The position numbers and the translations under genes were made by a program. From NCBI GenBank assembly GCA_026708185.1, contig JAPOVK010000016.1:62001-126000 (forward strand): a stretch of DNA of 64,000 bases. Reading direction: 5' to 3'. Origin of the DNA: Gammaproteobacteria bacterium (lineage in GTDB: Bacteria; Pseudomonadota; Gammaproteobacteria; Pseudomonadales; Azotimanducaceae). This document shows, piece after piece, positions 43,340-52,779 of the stretch. The notes under the pieces are model-generated. The model saw only the letters and a list, made by a program, of their open reading frames with translations, ran no database searches and had not been told where the DNA came from. Position 1 is the stretch's first letter. Each line of letters starts with the position of its first letter.

Positions 43340-44056
43340 TCACGCGGACAATCGCTGGGCGTCGTACCGACGAATGAGCATGAGGCCGCATCCGTATGCC
43401 TTGGCAGCCCCGAAACCTCGGCTGATCGCCTCAACGAACACCTCCGGAGTCGTCACAGTCAAAATGCCGTCATAGTCCAAGCTCGAGTAGGCCATTGTGG
43501 GTGCCCGACGCCGGCCGATACGGTGCTGCTCGTAGCCGTCTATGCGCACGGACCTCTCTGCGACATCGAATCCCGCTCGTTCGCCTTGCCTCCTCAGCCA
43601 CGAGAACCCTCGGTCTTGGATAATGGGATTGCGAAGGTCTGCCCAACTGCCCTCACCGGCGGAACTCAAGGCATCCATCACGACATCATGCTTGACCGAG
43701 CGCCCTCGGGCGGCGTTCCGACGACGCACAACGGGATTGGCCCGCAAGGAAAAGCCAAGCCTGTCGCCCTCCACCAAGTCAGGCGCAAACACCTTTGGCG
43801 GCGACAGTTCGAAGAGCCCGTGTCGATCCTCGGGCCGCCTTGCCGACAGGACGTAAAAGAGGCCCCGCTCCATCTCGCGCCAGAGAAAGTCACGCTGCCG
43901 CTCGGCGTCGTCTGCAAACAACGACCAGATCAGGCTGTGGCCGGGCTGCCCGCCGCCTCTAGCTAACCCGCCGTCGCCGAACATCAGCGGCACCAGCGCC
44001 TTCACGGAGGCGTCCCCCCTGAGTCGAGCGCGTGAGAGGTACAAGGTGCCCGTCAC
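43340..44056 (-). CDS. cas6e: Cas6e, crRNA endoribonuclease
   Basis: Processes the pre-crRNA at the repeat hairpin and remains in Cascade. It has the N-terminal TGTLYLSRARLRGDASVKAL, HSLIWSLFADD carrying the conserved catalytic His, and a C-terminal Gly-rich RGFGAAKAYGCGLMLIRR that binds RNA. GTG at 44056 was chosen because it overlaps the cas5e stop as GTGA; a TTG at 44074 adds six residues. Product 238 residues. Confidence 0.93.
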   Translation of the reverse strand: MTGTLYLSRARLRGDASVKALVPLMFGDGGLARGGGQPGHSLIWSLFADDAERQRDFLWREMERGLFYVLSARRPEDRHGLFELSPPKVFAPDLVEGDRLGFSLRANPVVRRRNAARGRSVKHDVVMDALSSAGEGSWADLRNPIIQDRGFSWLRRQGERAGFDVAERSVRIDGYEQHRIGRRRAPTMAYSSLDYDGILTVTTPEVFVEAISRGFGAAKAYGCGLMLIRRYDAQRLSA

Positions 44057-44784
44057 CTGCTTTCGCCGCCCCAAGCGAACACAGCCTCTCCGCGATCATG
44101 GAATTGCCACCGAGCCCGGCTGGCTACGGCGTCGCGGCGACGCTCGACCCGGAAGTCGTTGGGGATACCCGGAACGCCGACATCGCTCGCAATCAGACGC
44201 GGCGCAGTCTGGTCGTAACCAACGGAATCTAAGACTTCTCGTTCGGCGCTGGTGGGCGACCGTACGTCGAAAGCTGCAAGGAATGTATCCGCATCGACAA
44301 CACTTGGGTTGAGAGGCAAGCCGAGCGGTGCCGATTTGCGCCCGACGTACGGCACGAAAGTCGGTCTGTTGAGCGCGTCCGCCATGTCTCCCAGATCAAC
44401 GCCGGCGCCGTCGCGATTCCACAGGGCCACGGTGAAAAACGAATCGACGCGCCACTCACGCGACGATAGAACCGTGCTCAGGTTGCCCAGCAACAGTTCT
44501 TCACGTCGTGTCCCGAACGACTGTCCCTTACGAGCACGCGCAGCCTGCACCGTGTGGTAGTCCTCCATCGCCAGCCCCGGGGTCTCCGTACGGACCCCGA
44601 AATGCAGCGACTCCTCCAGTTGACGGTGCGTTTCCTCGTCCCCGCGATCGACCCCCATGGCACCGGCAACCAAACCGAGCACTGCCGACCTCGCCGGTCG
44701 GGACCAACTGGCACGACGCTCGCCAACGGCGATGTCGCCGAACGATGCCATCGGGGCGTAGAGGGTGAACAGCAAGACCCGCAC
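44053..44784 (-). CDS. cas5e: Cas5e, Cascade subunit
   Basis: A 243-residue RAMP protein that caps the 5' handle of crRNA in Cascade. It has MRVLLFTLYAPMASFGDIAVGERR and SWSRPARSAVLGLVAGAMGV near the N-terminus, the usual Cas5e start, and PYVGRKSAPLGLPL in the C-terminal half. It uses a GTG start four bases after the cas7e stop. It overlaps cas6e by four bases. Confidence 0.94.
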   Translation of the reverse strand: MRVLLFTLYAPMASFGDIAVGERRASWSRPARSAVLGLVAGAMGVDRGDEETHRQLEESLHFGVRTETPGLAMEDYHTVQAARARKGQSFGTRREELLLGNLSTVLSSREWRVDSFFTVALWNRDGAGVDLGDMADALNRPTFVPYVGRKSAPLGLPLNPSVVDADTFLAAFDVRSPTSAEREVLDSVGYDQTAPRLIASDVGVPGIPNDFRVERRRDAVASRARWQFHDRGEAVFAWGGESR

Positions 44785-44788
44785 GTCC

Positions 44789-45838
44789 CTAGCTCACAGC
44801 GAATGAAATGACGTCGCTAAGTGTTCCGGACTCCGCCTCGACATCCATCGTGCAACGCGAATCCGCTCGCACGCCGTATGCATCGTCCAACCGTTTCCGG
44901 AACCTCTCGAGGGCCTCGATTGAGTGGCGACCTTGATCGGTACTCCCAACCGGGCGTAGGAAAGCAGCAACAAGGCTCCTGGGCTGCGCCGTGCCCTTCT
45001 CCGCCAACACATACGTCGCACAGGCGCGGCTAGCGAAGCTCGCCTGCTTGCCCCGTGGCGAAACGGTCGTCGCGGCCTCGACCAAGGCCGCAAGGCTGGC
45101 GTCGCGGACTGCCCTGTCGCCTCCGAGATTGTTCAAGAGCAAGCCGCGATCCACGCAGACATAGAGATAGAAGAGACCTGCACCGAATTCCTGAACACCG
45201 ACGAAGCCAGCCCCCGCGTCGTCAGGTTCATCACGGGACTTTAGGTCATCCACAGCGGTGTAGTAGTCGTCCTCCGCGATGGCCCGATGCGTTGTGATCG
45301 CATGCGCAACTTGGACCGCCGCCTCGCGGTTGAACTTGGGGTCTTCGGCAAACATGCGCCCGAACATGGCCACATCCGCCGCGGAATCGGCGCGCTGCAG
45401 GAGCCCATCCGGCGTCGGCTCGATCTCTTCGCCCGCCAAGGCACGGTCGGCGAGTTCAAGCGCTCTCGCCTTTTCCTCCGGCGAGATGAACGCAAGCTGC
45501 TGGATGGAGGCCTGCGTGTCTTCCTTCTCGCTCGTCAGCTTGCCGAAAACGCCCGCGATCTCCCTCGCGACCTCAAGCGACCGGTCCTCGTCCATGCCAC
45601 CAGCTCGCAGGCGTTCCAGCACATCGGCGCCCAGCCTTCGCGTCCGAGCGGCAAGGTGGCCGTCAAGTTGTTCCTTGAACACGGCGGATTGCCGCCATGC
45701 ACGTTTCAGGCTCTGGGAAGACACACGTATGCGCGGGACCCCACCGAACACAACGCTCTTGGGGCGCCCGGTGTCGTCGCGATTCAGATTGGACGGCCCA
45801 TAGGCGGTCAGTAGGTGCAGTTGGAGAAAGTCGGACAT
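44789..45838 (-). CDS. cas7e: Cas7e, Cascade backbone subunit
   Basis: A 349-residue protein; six copies coat the crRNA spacer in Cascade. Signature segments: FLQLHLLTAYGPSNLNRDDTGRPK, GGVPRIRVSSQSLKRAWRQS, and GAGLFYLYVCVDRG toward the middle. AGGGAAC precedes the ATG. It lies between cse2 (53 bp upstream) and cas5e (four bp downstream) in the standard type I-E order. Confidence 0.95.
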   Translation of the reverse strand: MSDFLQLHLLTAYGPSNLNRDDTGRPKSVVFGGVPRIRVSSQSLKRAWRQSAVFKEQLDGHLAARTRRLGADVLERLRAGGMDEDRSLEVAREIAGVFGKLTSEKEDTQASIQQLAFISPEEKARALELADRALAGEEIEPTPDGLLQRADSAADVAMFGRMFAEDPKFNREAAVQVAHAITTHRAIAEDDYYTAVDDLKSRDEPDDAGAGFVGVQEFGAGLFYLYVCVDRGLLLNNLGGDRAVRDASLAALVEAATTVSPRGKQASFASRACATYVLAEKGTAQPRSLVAAFLRPVGSTDQGRHSIEALERFRKRLDDAYGVRADSRCTMDVEAESGTLSDVISFAVS

Positions 45839-45891
45839 GGCTTGTTCCCTGGCTCCATATCAATTCAATCCGTTTCGTGCGGCCGCGAGAA

Positions 45892-46392
45892 TCACGGCTC
45901 CCTCTGTTCGACGCCGTAGTAGTCGAAGATCCACTCCTTTTTGATCCGGTCTCCCCAGAAGAGGATGGCCCGAGCCAAGTGCTCCACACTCGCTTTGCCC
46001 TTGTTCATACGCACAACGCGGCGCATCTGGTCCATCAAGTCGGCCTGGTTGGACTGCAACACCCGCTGAAACCGTCCTTTCGAGAGAATCGCGGGCTTGT
46101 CGGCGTCCAGGCCGCCCGGGCCGACAGCCTTGGCAAGGGGCACATCTTCCGACTCGCCAACCCATGCGAGCACACCGGCAAGAACCGCCACGCGATCAAC
46201 GTTGAGACGGAAGGGCCTGAGCCGCGCCAGCAACCGCAACGCGGCCGGCTCCTGGACCACTTCCACCAGCGTGTGAGCACGTCTGATCCGGGCCAAGGCA
46301 GCGCGTCCCGGGCCTGTTCCTTTGGAGGTGAGGTCCGCCCACCAGTCTCGCGCGACTTCCTGGGCGGTCAGCTGGCGGGATTCCTCGACCAC
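45892..46392 (-). CDS. casB: Cse2 (CasB), Cascade small subunit
   Basis: A 166-residue helical small subunit of Cascade; the complex holds two copies. It has ARDWWADL near the N-terminus, RAALARIRRAH, FQRVLQSNQADLMDQMRRVVR, and IKKEWIFDYYG at the C-terminus, which are consistent with the Cse2 family. The GTG start at 46392 has AAAAGGAG about eight bases upstream and sits one base after the cse1 stop. The ORF reaches 46509 but that part overlaps cse1 coding sequence. Confidence 0.9.
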   Translation of the reverse strand: MVEESRQLTAQEVARDWWADLTSKGTGPGRAALARIRRAHTLVEVVQEPAALRLLARLRPFRLNVDRVAVLAGVLAWVGESEDVPLAKAVGPGGLDADKPAILSKGRFQRVLQSNQADLMDQMRRVVRMNKGKASVEHLARAILFWGDRIKKEWIFDYYGVEQREP

Positions 46393-46393
46393 A

Positions 46394-48061
46394 TCAACTC
46401 CTTTTCGCGGCTCTCGACGGGCCCGCGAGGTCGTAGTCCCTGAAAAGTGCCTTCCCCTGTCGGCCGTGCCCGTGGAGGGCGGCCACAAGATTGAAACGCG
46501 CCTTGACATGGCGGTGCATGGCGCGCGTTTCTACGCCTTCTGTCGGCGCGTACTCGTCGAACAGCGCCAAGCCCGCTATGGCCACGGTTTGGGACCACCG
46601 CTCACGGACGCTTACGGCAGGGTCGTCGGCGTCCAGATGGGCTCGGATCATCGACGCTGCATCGCTGAGCGCTTCGTAGAATGCATGCTCCGTCTCTCGA
46701 TACAGCCGCTCCGAGACAAACCCATAGTTCCCAAGCGCATCCTTGGGGCGGTCTCGCCGGGTATTCTTGATCGCCTTGACAACCAGGTTCGCCGCAGACG
46801 CGGCACCTGCGACGATGCAATCGACGAACCTGCTAACCAACTCGTACGAACCTTCGTCATCAAGCCGCCACAACGGCTTCTCGCCCTCGATCCAGGCACG
46901 CGCCTTCATCTGGTCCATGTCATAGCCAAAGGCACAGAACCGGCAATTGGCCATGTTTTGCGCACGCTTGCTACGCCGCCCGTACCACTGCCTAAGCGTC
47001 GACGCAGGCTCACGAAGACCATCCGTGCTCGGCACTACAACCCCGGGCCAGAGTCGGTAACTGATGGCGCCGGGCTGTGCGTGGTACGACCGTTTCACCG
47101 GATCCGACACCTTGCTCCGATAGTGCGGCGACAACGGGTGCTCGAATCCTTCCGAATAGTGGGTCCCGTAGGTGCGCATCCTATAGCTCTCGACGGTCAC
47201 GGCATCCGGCTCGCCGGTCAGGCCGCAACGCCTTCGTTCACAACGAGAGAACTCCAGCCGGATACGACGCGGCATCCCCCAGTAGACCTGGAGCGGGTGA
47301 GCATCGACTGGCGTCGTCGCGCGTCCGCCTGCTTTCGGCTCCGACTGCCGGGTGGGGTGCATCCAAGGAAAGACCACGCCTTCTGATTGACCGTTGGGCG
47401 ACCGGGCCAGGATCTGTTGGCTCGATTCGACGTTAGCCCAAAGGCGGGTCCAAAGCGTTTCCCCGAACCCTTGGTGTTCCGGGACGATGAGCGTCGTCAG
47501 CGGGCCGCCTCCTCGGAGGGAGGTCCTGTGGCCCGAGCCCCCAGTGGGGGCGTAGGCACTGAGGGTAAACAGCGCCATCGCGGCAGCCGGTCGGCCCAAT
47601 GCGGGCACACCACCTCGCTTGACGAACACGTCGGCGTTCTTCGACAACGTCTCGGTGCCCGGCGCGTCGATCAACAACGTGGCAACGTCTCTGTTGGGCA
47701 CGCCTTCCAACCCGTCCAAATCCTGCAAGAACCGGGGGCCAGGCCCGTCAAGATCAAAAGCGCACGCGACATGCGCCAAACGCGCCTGCAGCGTCTCCGG
47801 GTCAGGCGGCTCCAACCACCAACGGTGCCACTCCTCCTCGTCGTTCGGTGTAGCGGCCGTGGTCAACAGGCCAATCATGAACTCGTGGGCGGCACCGTTG
47901 AAATCCGGTCGCGGCCACGCGAACGCGACCGCAGGGTCGTCCCGCAGACCGTGAGTTAGATCCGCAGGCGATATCCACGCCACTACGCCACTACGGCGCC
48001 TCACGGGTAACCAGGGATCCCGGACAAGGTTGAATGACTGCCGCTTGTCGACCCTAGTCAT
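46394..48061 (-). CDS. casA: Cas8e (Cse1/CasA), Cascade large subunit
   Basis: A 555-residue large subunit that recognises the PAM and recruits Cas3. The N-terminus FNLVRDPWLPVRRRSGVVAWISPADL is diagnostic for Cse1. Further on are EFMIGLLTTAATP, GGPLTTLIVP, VFPWMHPTRQSEP (the L1 loop area), and an alpha-helical C-terminal bundle. An ATG start is used. It lies 145 bp after cas3; that gap holds no gene. Confidence 0.94.
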   Translation of the reverse strand: MTRVDKRQSFNLVRDPWLPVRRRSGVVAWISPADLTHGLRDDPAVAFAWPRPDFNGAAHEFMIGLLTTAATPNDEEEWHRWWLEPPDPETLQARLAHVACAFDLDGPGPRFLQDLDGLEGVPNRDVATLLIDAPGTETLSKNADVFVKRGGVPALGRPAAAMALFTLSAYAPTGGSGHRTSLRGGGPLTTLIVPEHQGFGETLWTRLWANVESSQQILARSPNGQSEGVVFPWMHPTRQSEPKAGGRATTPVDAHPLQVYWGMPRRIRLEFSRCERRRCGLTGEPDAVTVESYRMRTYGTHYSEGFEHPLSPHYRSKVSDPVKRSYHAQPGAISYRLWPGVVVPSTDGLREPASTLRQWYGRRSKRAQNMANCRFCAFGYDMDQMKARAWIEGEKPLWRLDDEGSYELVSRFVDCIVAGAASAANLVVKAIKNTRRDRPKDALGNYGFVSERLYRETEHAFYEALSDAASMIRAHLDADDPAVSVRERWSQTVAIAGLALFDEYAPTEGVETRAMHRHVKARFNLVAALHGHGRQGKALFRDYDLAGPSRAAKRS

Positions 48062-48206
48062 CAGTCACGCTGGGCGAACCGTCCTTCCGCCACTACTCCA
48101 TGCGTCGAGTCATGCACGCGCCGAGTACCGCCTGAAAGGCTCCGGACCGCAACTTCCAAGCATGCGGCTTCATGCACGTCTCACTGGCCGCAATCGTGCT
48201 TCGACC

Positions 48207-50915
48207 TCAGCGCCAAGTCAACCCGCTTTCCGAGTCGTAACCCAGTGTGACGACACGCGGTGGGGAGCTGGCGTCCTGGACTAGCCCCTCGTAGGCTTGG
48301 CGGTCGCCTGCCTGCTGCAACACGACCAAGATCGTGTGTCGGTCGAAACGCGTCCAAGCCTGTCTGGCTGCCTCGACGGCTTCGCGGTGTTCGTGGTCGA
48401 CGAACTCACCGCCAACGCGCCTTTCCGGGGCATGGACTTCGCTCAGGCGCCACGCCCGCCACGCCTCTTCCGACCCCGAGGTCGCGGCGAACGGGACGAT
48501 TTCGCCGTTTTCGACGCGAGCCAATCGGAGCGTCCGTTGTGGATCGTCGTTCAGCCGAGTCGGGGTGCGTGCATCGCTATCCCAGGCACCCCCATCACGC
48601 CAATAGCCGGAAGCCAGGTTGAGGACGTTCATGTTGGCCACCCCGCGTTCCGCACCGGACCTGCCTTCCGCGTCGTAGTGAAAGCGCAGCAGCGCATCCG
48701 GCAGTTCGGCTTCGGCGTCGTCGCCATAGACGCTCTCGATCAACGCCCTAAGGCCGCGTGGACTGTCGATCACGCCGGCTCGCTCGAGCGTGCGGGCCGT
48801 CAACCACAGTTTCGCGTGGTCGCGATACACATAGGCCGCTCGAGGGAAAAGACGACTGAACCATTTCTCGTCGACACGCTGATCGGACGCCGGGCCCACA
48901 ACCACAAGCTCCGGTTCTCCTTCTCGCCCCGCGCGACCATGTCGCCAGAGCCTCCCCGCACGCTGGATCAGAAGATCGATGGGAGCCAAGTCGGTGACAA
49001 GCACATCGAAGTCAAGGTCCAAGGACTGTTCGACAACCTGCGTCGCGACCAGCACCCGCCCTCCGCGCATGGCGGACGTACTGGCGGGACCAAAGGACGC
49101 GAGCACTCGCTGCTCGATGGCAAAGCGGTCGGCCAGCGCGAACCGCGCATGGAAGACACTCGGTGCAACCGGCAACTTCAGTTCCGCGAGCTTGGCGTGA
49201 GCATCGAGGGCGTCATCCACCGTGTTCCGAACGTACAGGACGGCCTTGCCTTGGTCGGCCGCGTTCGCCACCTCTTGAATGGCCGCGTCTGCCGAACGGA
49301 TGAACCGCACTGGCAGAGTGCGAGCCCTACTCGGCCTTCCGGGAACCGCGTGGGCAGACCGATGGGCACTCGCACAGACCGTCGCCAACGGATATGCCAT
49401 CGGGGCTTCTTGGTCGTCGGTCGGCGCTGCCAGCCCTCGCGCGAATGCGTCAGTCAGTCGGCGCCGTGTGTTCAAAGGCAGCGTCGCGGAAAGGAGGATT
49501 GCGGAGCCGCCTAGACCCGCTTGGAACTCCAACAGCCGTTCGATCTCTTGCTGCATGTATGCGTCGTACGCGTGTATCTCGTCCAGGACGACAACGCGTT
49601 GCGACAGCCCGAGCAGGCGGAGCGACTGATGGCGGCTAGGAAGGATCGACAACAGAGCCTGGTCTACCGTGCCAGCACCGACGTCGGCCAAGAACGCGCG
49701 ACGTCGGTCGTCCGCCACCCACTCCGCACACGCAGCAGAGGCAGTGACCTCAGAAGCGTCGCCACCCGCTGACGGAGAGTAGGACGGTTCCGGCCGCCCC
49801 CCGGCCAGCTTCGCAGCGCGAAACCCATCGTGCATGTCACGGGCACCGTGGGCGAGGGCAAGGGACGGTTCCGGGGCCGGTTCGAACAGAAGGCGATACC
49901 GGCTGGCGAGTCGCTCGAACATGGCGTTGGCCGTCGCCATTGTGGGCAAGGCCACGTAGACCCCAGAGGCCGAGCCAGCCTTCATGAGCCGATGAGCCAG
50001 CATGATCGCGGCCTCGGTCTTGCCGCTGCCCGTTTCGTCCTCGATGAGAAACATCGAAGGCCCGTCCGGCAGTTTGACCGACTCAGCCCATTCCTGCATC
50101 GGACTGACTCGCAGCTTCGACTTGCCTGGGAGCAACTGTCGATAGGCAAGCTGCGTCTTGATCGACGCCGGCAACACGCCCGAGCGTGCGACCGCAACGG
50201 CCGCGCGATCCCTCGCTGAAGCCCAGTAGGTTGGGATATCTCCCTTGGGCTCTTGATACGGGAACCACTCCTGATTCGAGCCGATCCAGTCCGCCAGCAC
50301 GGCGAGGCCCGCCAAGGTAAAGGAAACGCGTGCGGCGCGACCCTCGTCGAGGCGGGGCAGCGGCGATACGTGGAAGAAATCGCGGATTTGCTCGACGAAG
50401 CCCCGAGCGGCTGACAGCCCCGCTCGACCAAAGTCCACTCGCAAATCGGCCATCGCCCCCGGCGAGGCCCGTGGCGGCTCGCCGTGGTGGCCGAATGCAG
50501 CGGAGACCATGAGTCGCCATGCCATAGCATCAGAACGAATTCCGCCCAAGAACATGGACTCGTGCGCATCGAAAAACGCCAGGCCACCCGAACCATGGTC
50601 GTAGCTGGTCACAACGCCAGCCGGGTCTTCATTGAATGCTTGGGGGAAACACTCCGGGGCCTTTGCCTGGAACCGCTTGGCGAACTTCCCGACATCATGC
50701 AACGCGAGCAGGTAGCACAGGATACGGTTGGCTTCCTCGCGAGGCCATCCGAGCAGGCGGGTCACCCCCTGAGCAGGGCCTCGGCGGGCTCTGAACAACA
50801 CGTCAGCGACCGCAGCCACGTCCAGTGAATGCCAAGCCAAGGGGTGCGAGCGCGGACTCAACTCATGCGGTCGAGCTTTTCCCCAAAACGCCAGATGTCC
50901 CAACTGCTCGGCCAA
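48207..50915 (-). CDS. cas3: Cas3, CRISPR nuclease-helicase
   Basis: A 902-residue effector that degrades the target DNA. The HD nuclease domain has SHPLAWHSLDVA (His24, His29) and ALHDVGKF (His73, Asp74). The SF2 helicase has Walker A DETGSGKTEAA (293-303) and Walker B DEIH (445-448), then motif VI-like LIQRAGRLWRHGR. A TTG start is the only one upstream of the conserved GHLAFWGKA segment, and no clear ribosome site is seen. As first gene of the locus its promoter should lie in 50916-51506. All catalytic motifs are intact. Confidence 0.95.
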   Translation of the reverse strand: MAEQLGHLAFWGKARPHELSPRSHPLAWHSLDVAAVADVLFRARRGPAQGVTRLLGWPREEANRILCYLLALHDVGKFAKRFQAKAPECFPQAFNEDPAGVVTSYDHGSGGLAFFDAHESMFLGGIRSDAMAWRLMVSAAFGHHGEPPRASPGAMADLRVDFGRAGLSAARGFVEQIRDFFHVSPLPRLDEGRAARVSFTLAGLAVLADWIGSNQEWFPYQEPKGDIPTYWASARDRAAVAVARSGVLPASIKTQLAYRQLLPGKSKLRVSPMQEWAESVKLPDGPSMFLIEDETGSGKTEAAIMLAHRLMKAGSASGVYVALPTMATANAMFERLASRYRLLFEPAPEPSLALAHGARDMHDGFRAAKLAGGRPEPSYSPSAGGDASEVTASAACAEWVADDRRRAFLADVGAGTVDQALLSILPSRHQSLRLLGLSQRVVVLDEIHAYDAYMQQEIERLLEFQAGLGGSAILLSATLPLNTRRRLTDAFARGLAAPTDDQEAPMAYPLATVCASAHRSAHAVPGRPSRARTLPVRFIRSADAAIQEVANAADQGKAVLYVRNTVDDALDAHAKLAELKLPVAPSVFHARFALADRFAIEQRVLASFGPASTSAMRGGRVLVATQVVEQSLDLDFDVLVTDLAPIDLLIQRAGRLWRHGRAGREGEPELVVVGPASDQRVDEKWFSRLFPRAAYVYRDHAKLWLTARTLERAGVIDSPRGLRALIESVYGDDAEAELPDALLRFHYDAEGRSGAERGVANMNVLNLASGYWRDGGAWDSDARTPTRLNDDPQRTLRLARVENGEIVPFAATSGSEEAWRAWRLSEVHAPERRVGGEFVDHEHREAVEAARQAWTRFDRHTILVVLQQAGDRQAYEGLVQDASSPPRVVTLGYDSESGLTWR

Positions 50916-51506
50916 CGTGGTCTTACTTCACGAGGAACCACCCCTCCGCGAAGGGAGTGTACGCCATGGAAAACCGCGAGGGACTCACCAACACGTGGGC
51001 TTTGATCCCTGCGACCATGCTCGCCGATCGAACACGGACAGTGTGGCGACGTCCGACGTACGAGCCAATGTGTGTCAATCGCACCCTGACTGTTGAGCCA
51101 ATCGAAGGGGTTACATCTGCCTCCGATGAAGCTACTTTCGGCGTCACTCAAAACCATAGGGACTCCTCGAATGAACGAAGAACAGCAGAGCATCGCTTGC
51201 GACCACAAGCGAAGAAGCCACAGGAGCTATGCGAACATCCGCGATGCGGCGAGGCAACGTCAGGGACTGGCGCACGACCCCTTCGGAACGGCCAAAGTCG
51301 AAGCACGTTCCCTAGGCCTAGTCGACACGATCCACGCTGATGCAAACGTGTCCTACAGGGACATCGAACTCTGGGCAGACACTGTGGGCGCCGCGCGCTA
51401 AGCCATGGACGCTGCGACGCCGATGGGAACCCGGCGCTCAGGCCCTAGCGCTTTAGAGGTAGCTGGCAATGCTGCCTAGCGCGCCGCGCGGCCACCTGAC
51501 CTAAGC
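50916..51506. other. 591-bp intergenic region upstream of cas3
   Basis: It separates cas3 (minus strand, starting at 50915) from the end of a minus-strand nuclease-like gene. It must contain the promoter of the cas operon, but I could not place convincing -35/-10 boxes. Two overlapping plus-strand ORFs, 50966-51340 (with AAGGGAG eight bases upstream of ATG) and 51171-51401, are possible but show no similarity I can name. Confidence 0.5.
51171..51401 (+). CDS. Possible small hypothetical protein
   Basis: A 76-residue ORF starting MNEEQQSIACDHKRR and ending YRDIELWADTVGAAR. It is hydrophilic with no signal or membrane segment, and no ribosome site was seen. An alternative ORF in another frame (50966-51340) overlaps it and has a better ribosome site; the two could be remnants of one frameshifted gene. 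Support is weak: it is listed because the region otherwise lacks genes. Confidence 0.2.
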   Translation: MNEEQQSIACDHKRRSHRSYANIRDAARQRQGLAHDPFGTAKVEARSLGLVDTIHADANVSYRDIELWADTVGAAR

Positions 51507-52712
51507 CTAGTGCTTTCCGCTTTGGGCGCGCTCTCGGACCGCGTCTTGGAAGGTCTGAACGACCGTTATCCAGCCCGGCAGTTGATCAAGGATGTCCTCG
51601 ACGCGAAACGGCGTTCCGTCCCTACGCGTGACCCAGCGTTCCGGAGCGCCGTCCTTCTTGGTCCGGCCGGTTCTGACCTCACCACCGAACAGCTGGGCGA
51701 GATGGACGTTGTAGCCCTCCGCGAGATCCCGGTCTACCTTCCAGTAGCTGGCATCGGTCCAGACCTCGCCGCCGCTCGGCCTTATGTAGCCAAGATTCAC
51801 AGGGCTCCCGTCGGGCTGATCCCATTTGAGATTCAGTGAGCCGAGATACTCCGGCCGAACGTCAATAGCGGCCGCCTCGTCGAGGAACTGCTTCAGCTTG
51901 GGCGGAACCTCTTGAGATCGTTCGGCCATCGCCTCAAAGAAGCCCTCCGAAGAGATGTTCGATCGCCTGGATGGGCGGGCGGCCTCCCGCGCATCCGTGC
52001 CTGCGTCGCTGACGTCGGTCGAGCCACCCTCGGTACGAATCGTGAACCTAGGTACCGTCTCGGTCTTGATGAGAGTGCGCGGCATCACGATGAACTCGTC
52101 GTTGGAGTCCGGTCTCGAGTACACGGGCATCTCGACGAGCGCGAATGTGAAGTGAAAGTTCGCGTGAGCCTGGAGCCCGGCGACGAGTTCGTTTGCTTCC
52201 GGCCGGATTTCATCGCCCACGATCAAGACCACGATACGGCCTTCACGCAGGTTGCGCGTGACGCGATCGGCGAAGACACTCTCCGTTGGACTGTCGGCCC
52301 CGTCGATCAGGCCGTAGAGGCTCGTGGGCGGTGTTGCCCCGTTGAAATCCGCCTTGATGACCGCGGTCTCGAGCTCCGTGTAGTCGAGCTTGAACAACGC
52401 GGTCGCGTATTCGAGGGCCTGGGCGACCACCTTGCGGCGGGCCTCGGGGTTGCCCCAGAGCTTCACCTCGGCCAAGACCAGATTGCCTTCGGGCGTGACG
52501 AATAGATTGTCGGCATTGCCAACCCGTAGGGGCAACTCCATGCAGACCGAGACCAGTCGCCCGATGCCGGGCTCGATCTGATCCAAGGGTAGGCAAGTGG
52601 GGTGGTCGTAGATCAGTTCCTGGAGCCGTCGTTCGTTCCAATCGTTGGCGCGGGTTAGTGGTGCGCTCGCGAGTGGCGCGACCAAGATCGGTGTTCCTGT
52701 AGCGTTCGTCAT
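51507..52712 (-). CDS. PD-(D/E)XK nuclease-like protein of unknown function
   Basis: A 401-residue protein. The segment NADNLFVTPEGNLVLAEVKLWGNPEARRKVVAQALEYA has the Asp and ExK arrangement (D-x11-EVK) of the PD-(D/E)XK fold, followed by a helical VVAQ-type region. REGRIVVLIVGDEIRPEANELVAGLQ forms another predicted alpha/beta segment. The C-terminal half is unrecognised. It uses ATG. It lies upstream of cas3 on the same strand, separated by about 590 bp, and next to an NYN-domain gene. A defence or repair role is possible. Confidence 0.75.
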   Translation of the reverse strand: MTNATGTPILVAPLASAPLTRANDWNERRLQELIYDHPTCLPLDQIEPGIGRLVSVCMELPLRVGNADNLFVTPEGNLVLAEVKLWGNPEARRKVVAQALEYATALFKLDYTELETAVIKADFNGATPPTSLYGLIDGADSPTESVFADRVTRNLREGRIVVLIVGDEIRPEANELVAGLQAHANFHFTFALVEMPVYSRPDSNDEFIVMPRTLIKTETVPRFTIRTEGGSTDVSDAGTDAREAARPSRRSNISSEGFFEAMAERSQEVPPKLKQFLDEAAAIDVRPEYLGSLNLKWDQPDGSPVNLGYIRPSGGEVWTDASYWKVDRDLAEGYNVHLAQLFGGEVRTGRTKKDGAPERWVTRRDGTPFRVEDILDQLPGWITVVQTFQDAVRERAQSGKH

Positions 52713-52779
52713 CGGCTCCTCGTCAGTGTTCGGGGCATGGTCGATACCACGGTCACTTTAGCCCGCGCTTTCAATGGAC

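Noticed and set aside
48062-48206. Possible small gene between cas3 and cse1
   Set aside because: Only short ORFs without ribosome sites. It looks like a plain spacer within the cas operon.
50858-51208. 116-aa minus-strand ORF upstream of cas3
   Set aside because: It overlaps the cas3 start region, has no ribosome site, and no similarity or sensible domain pattern.
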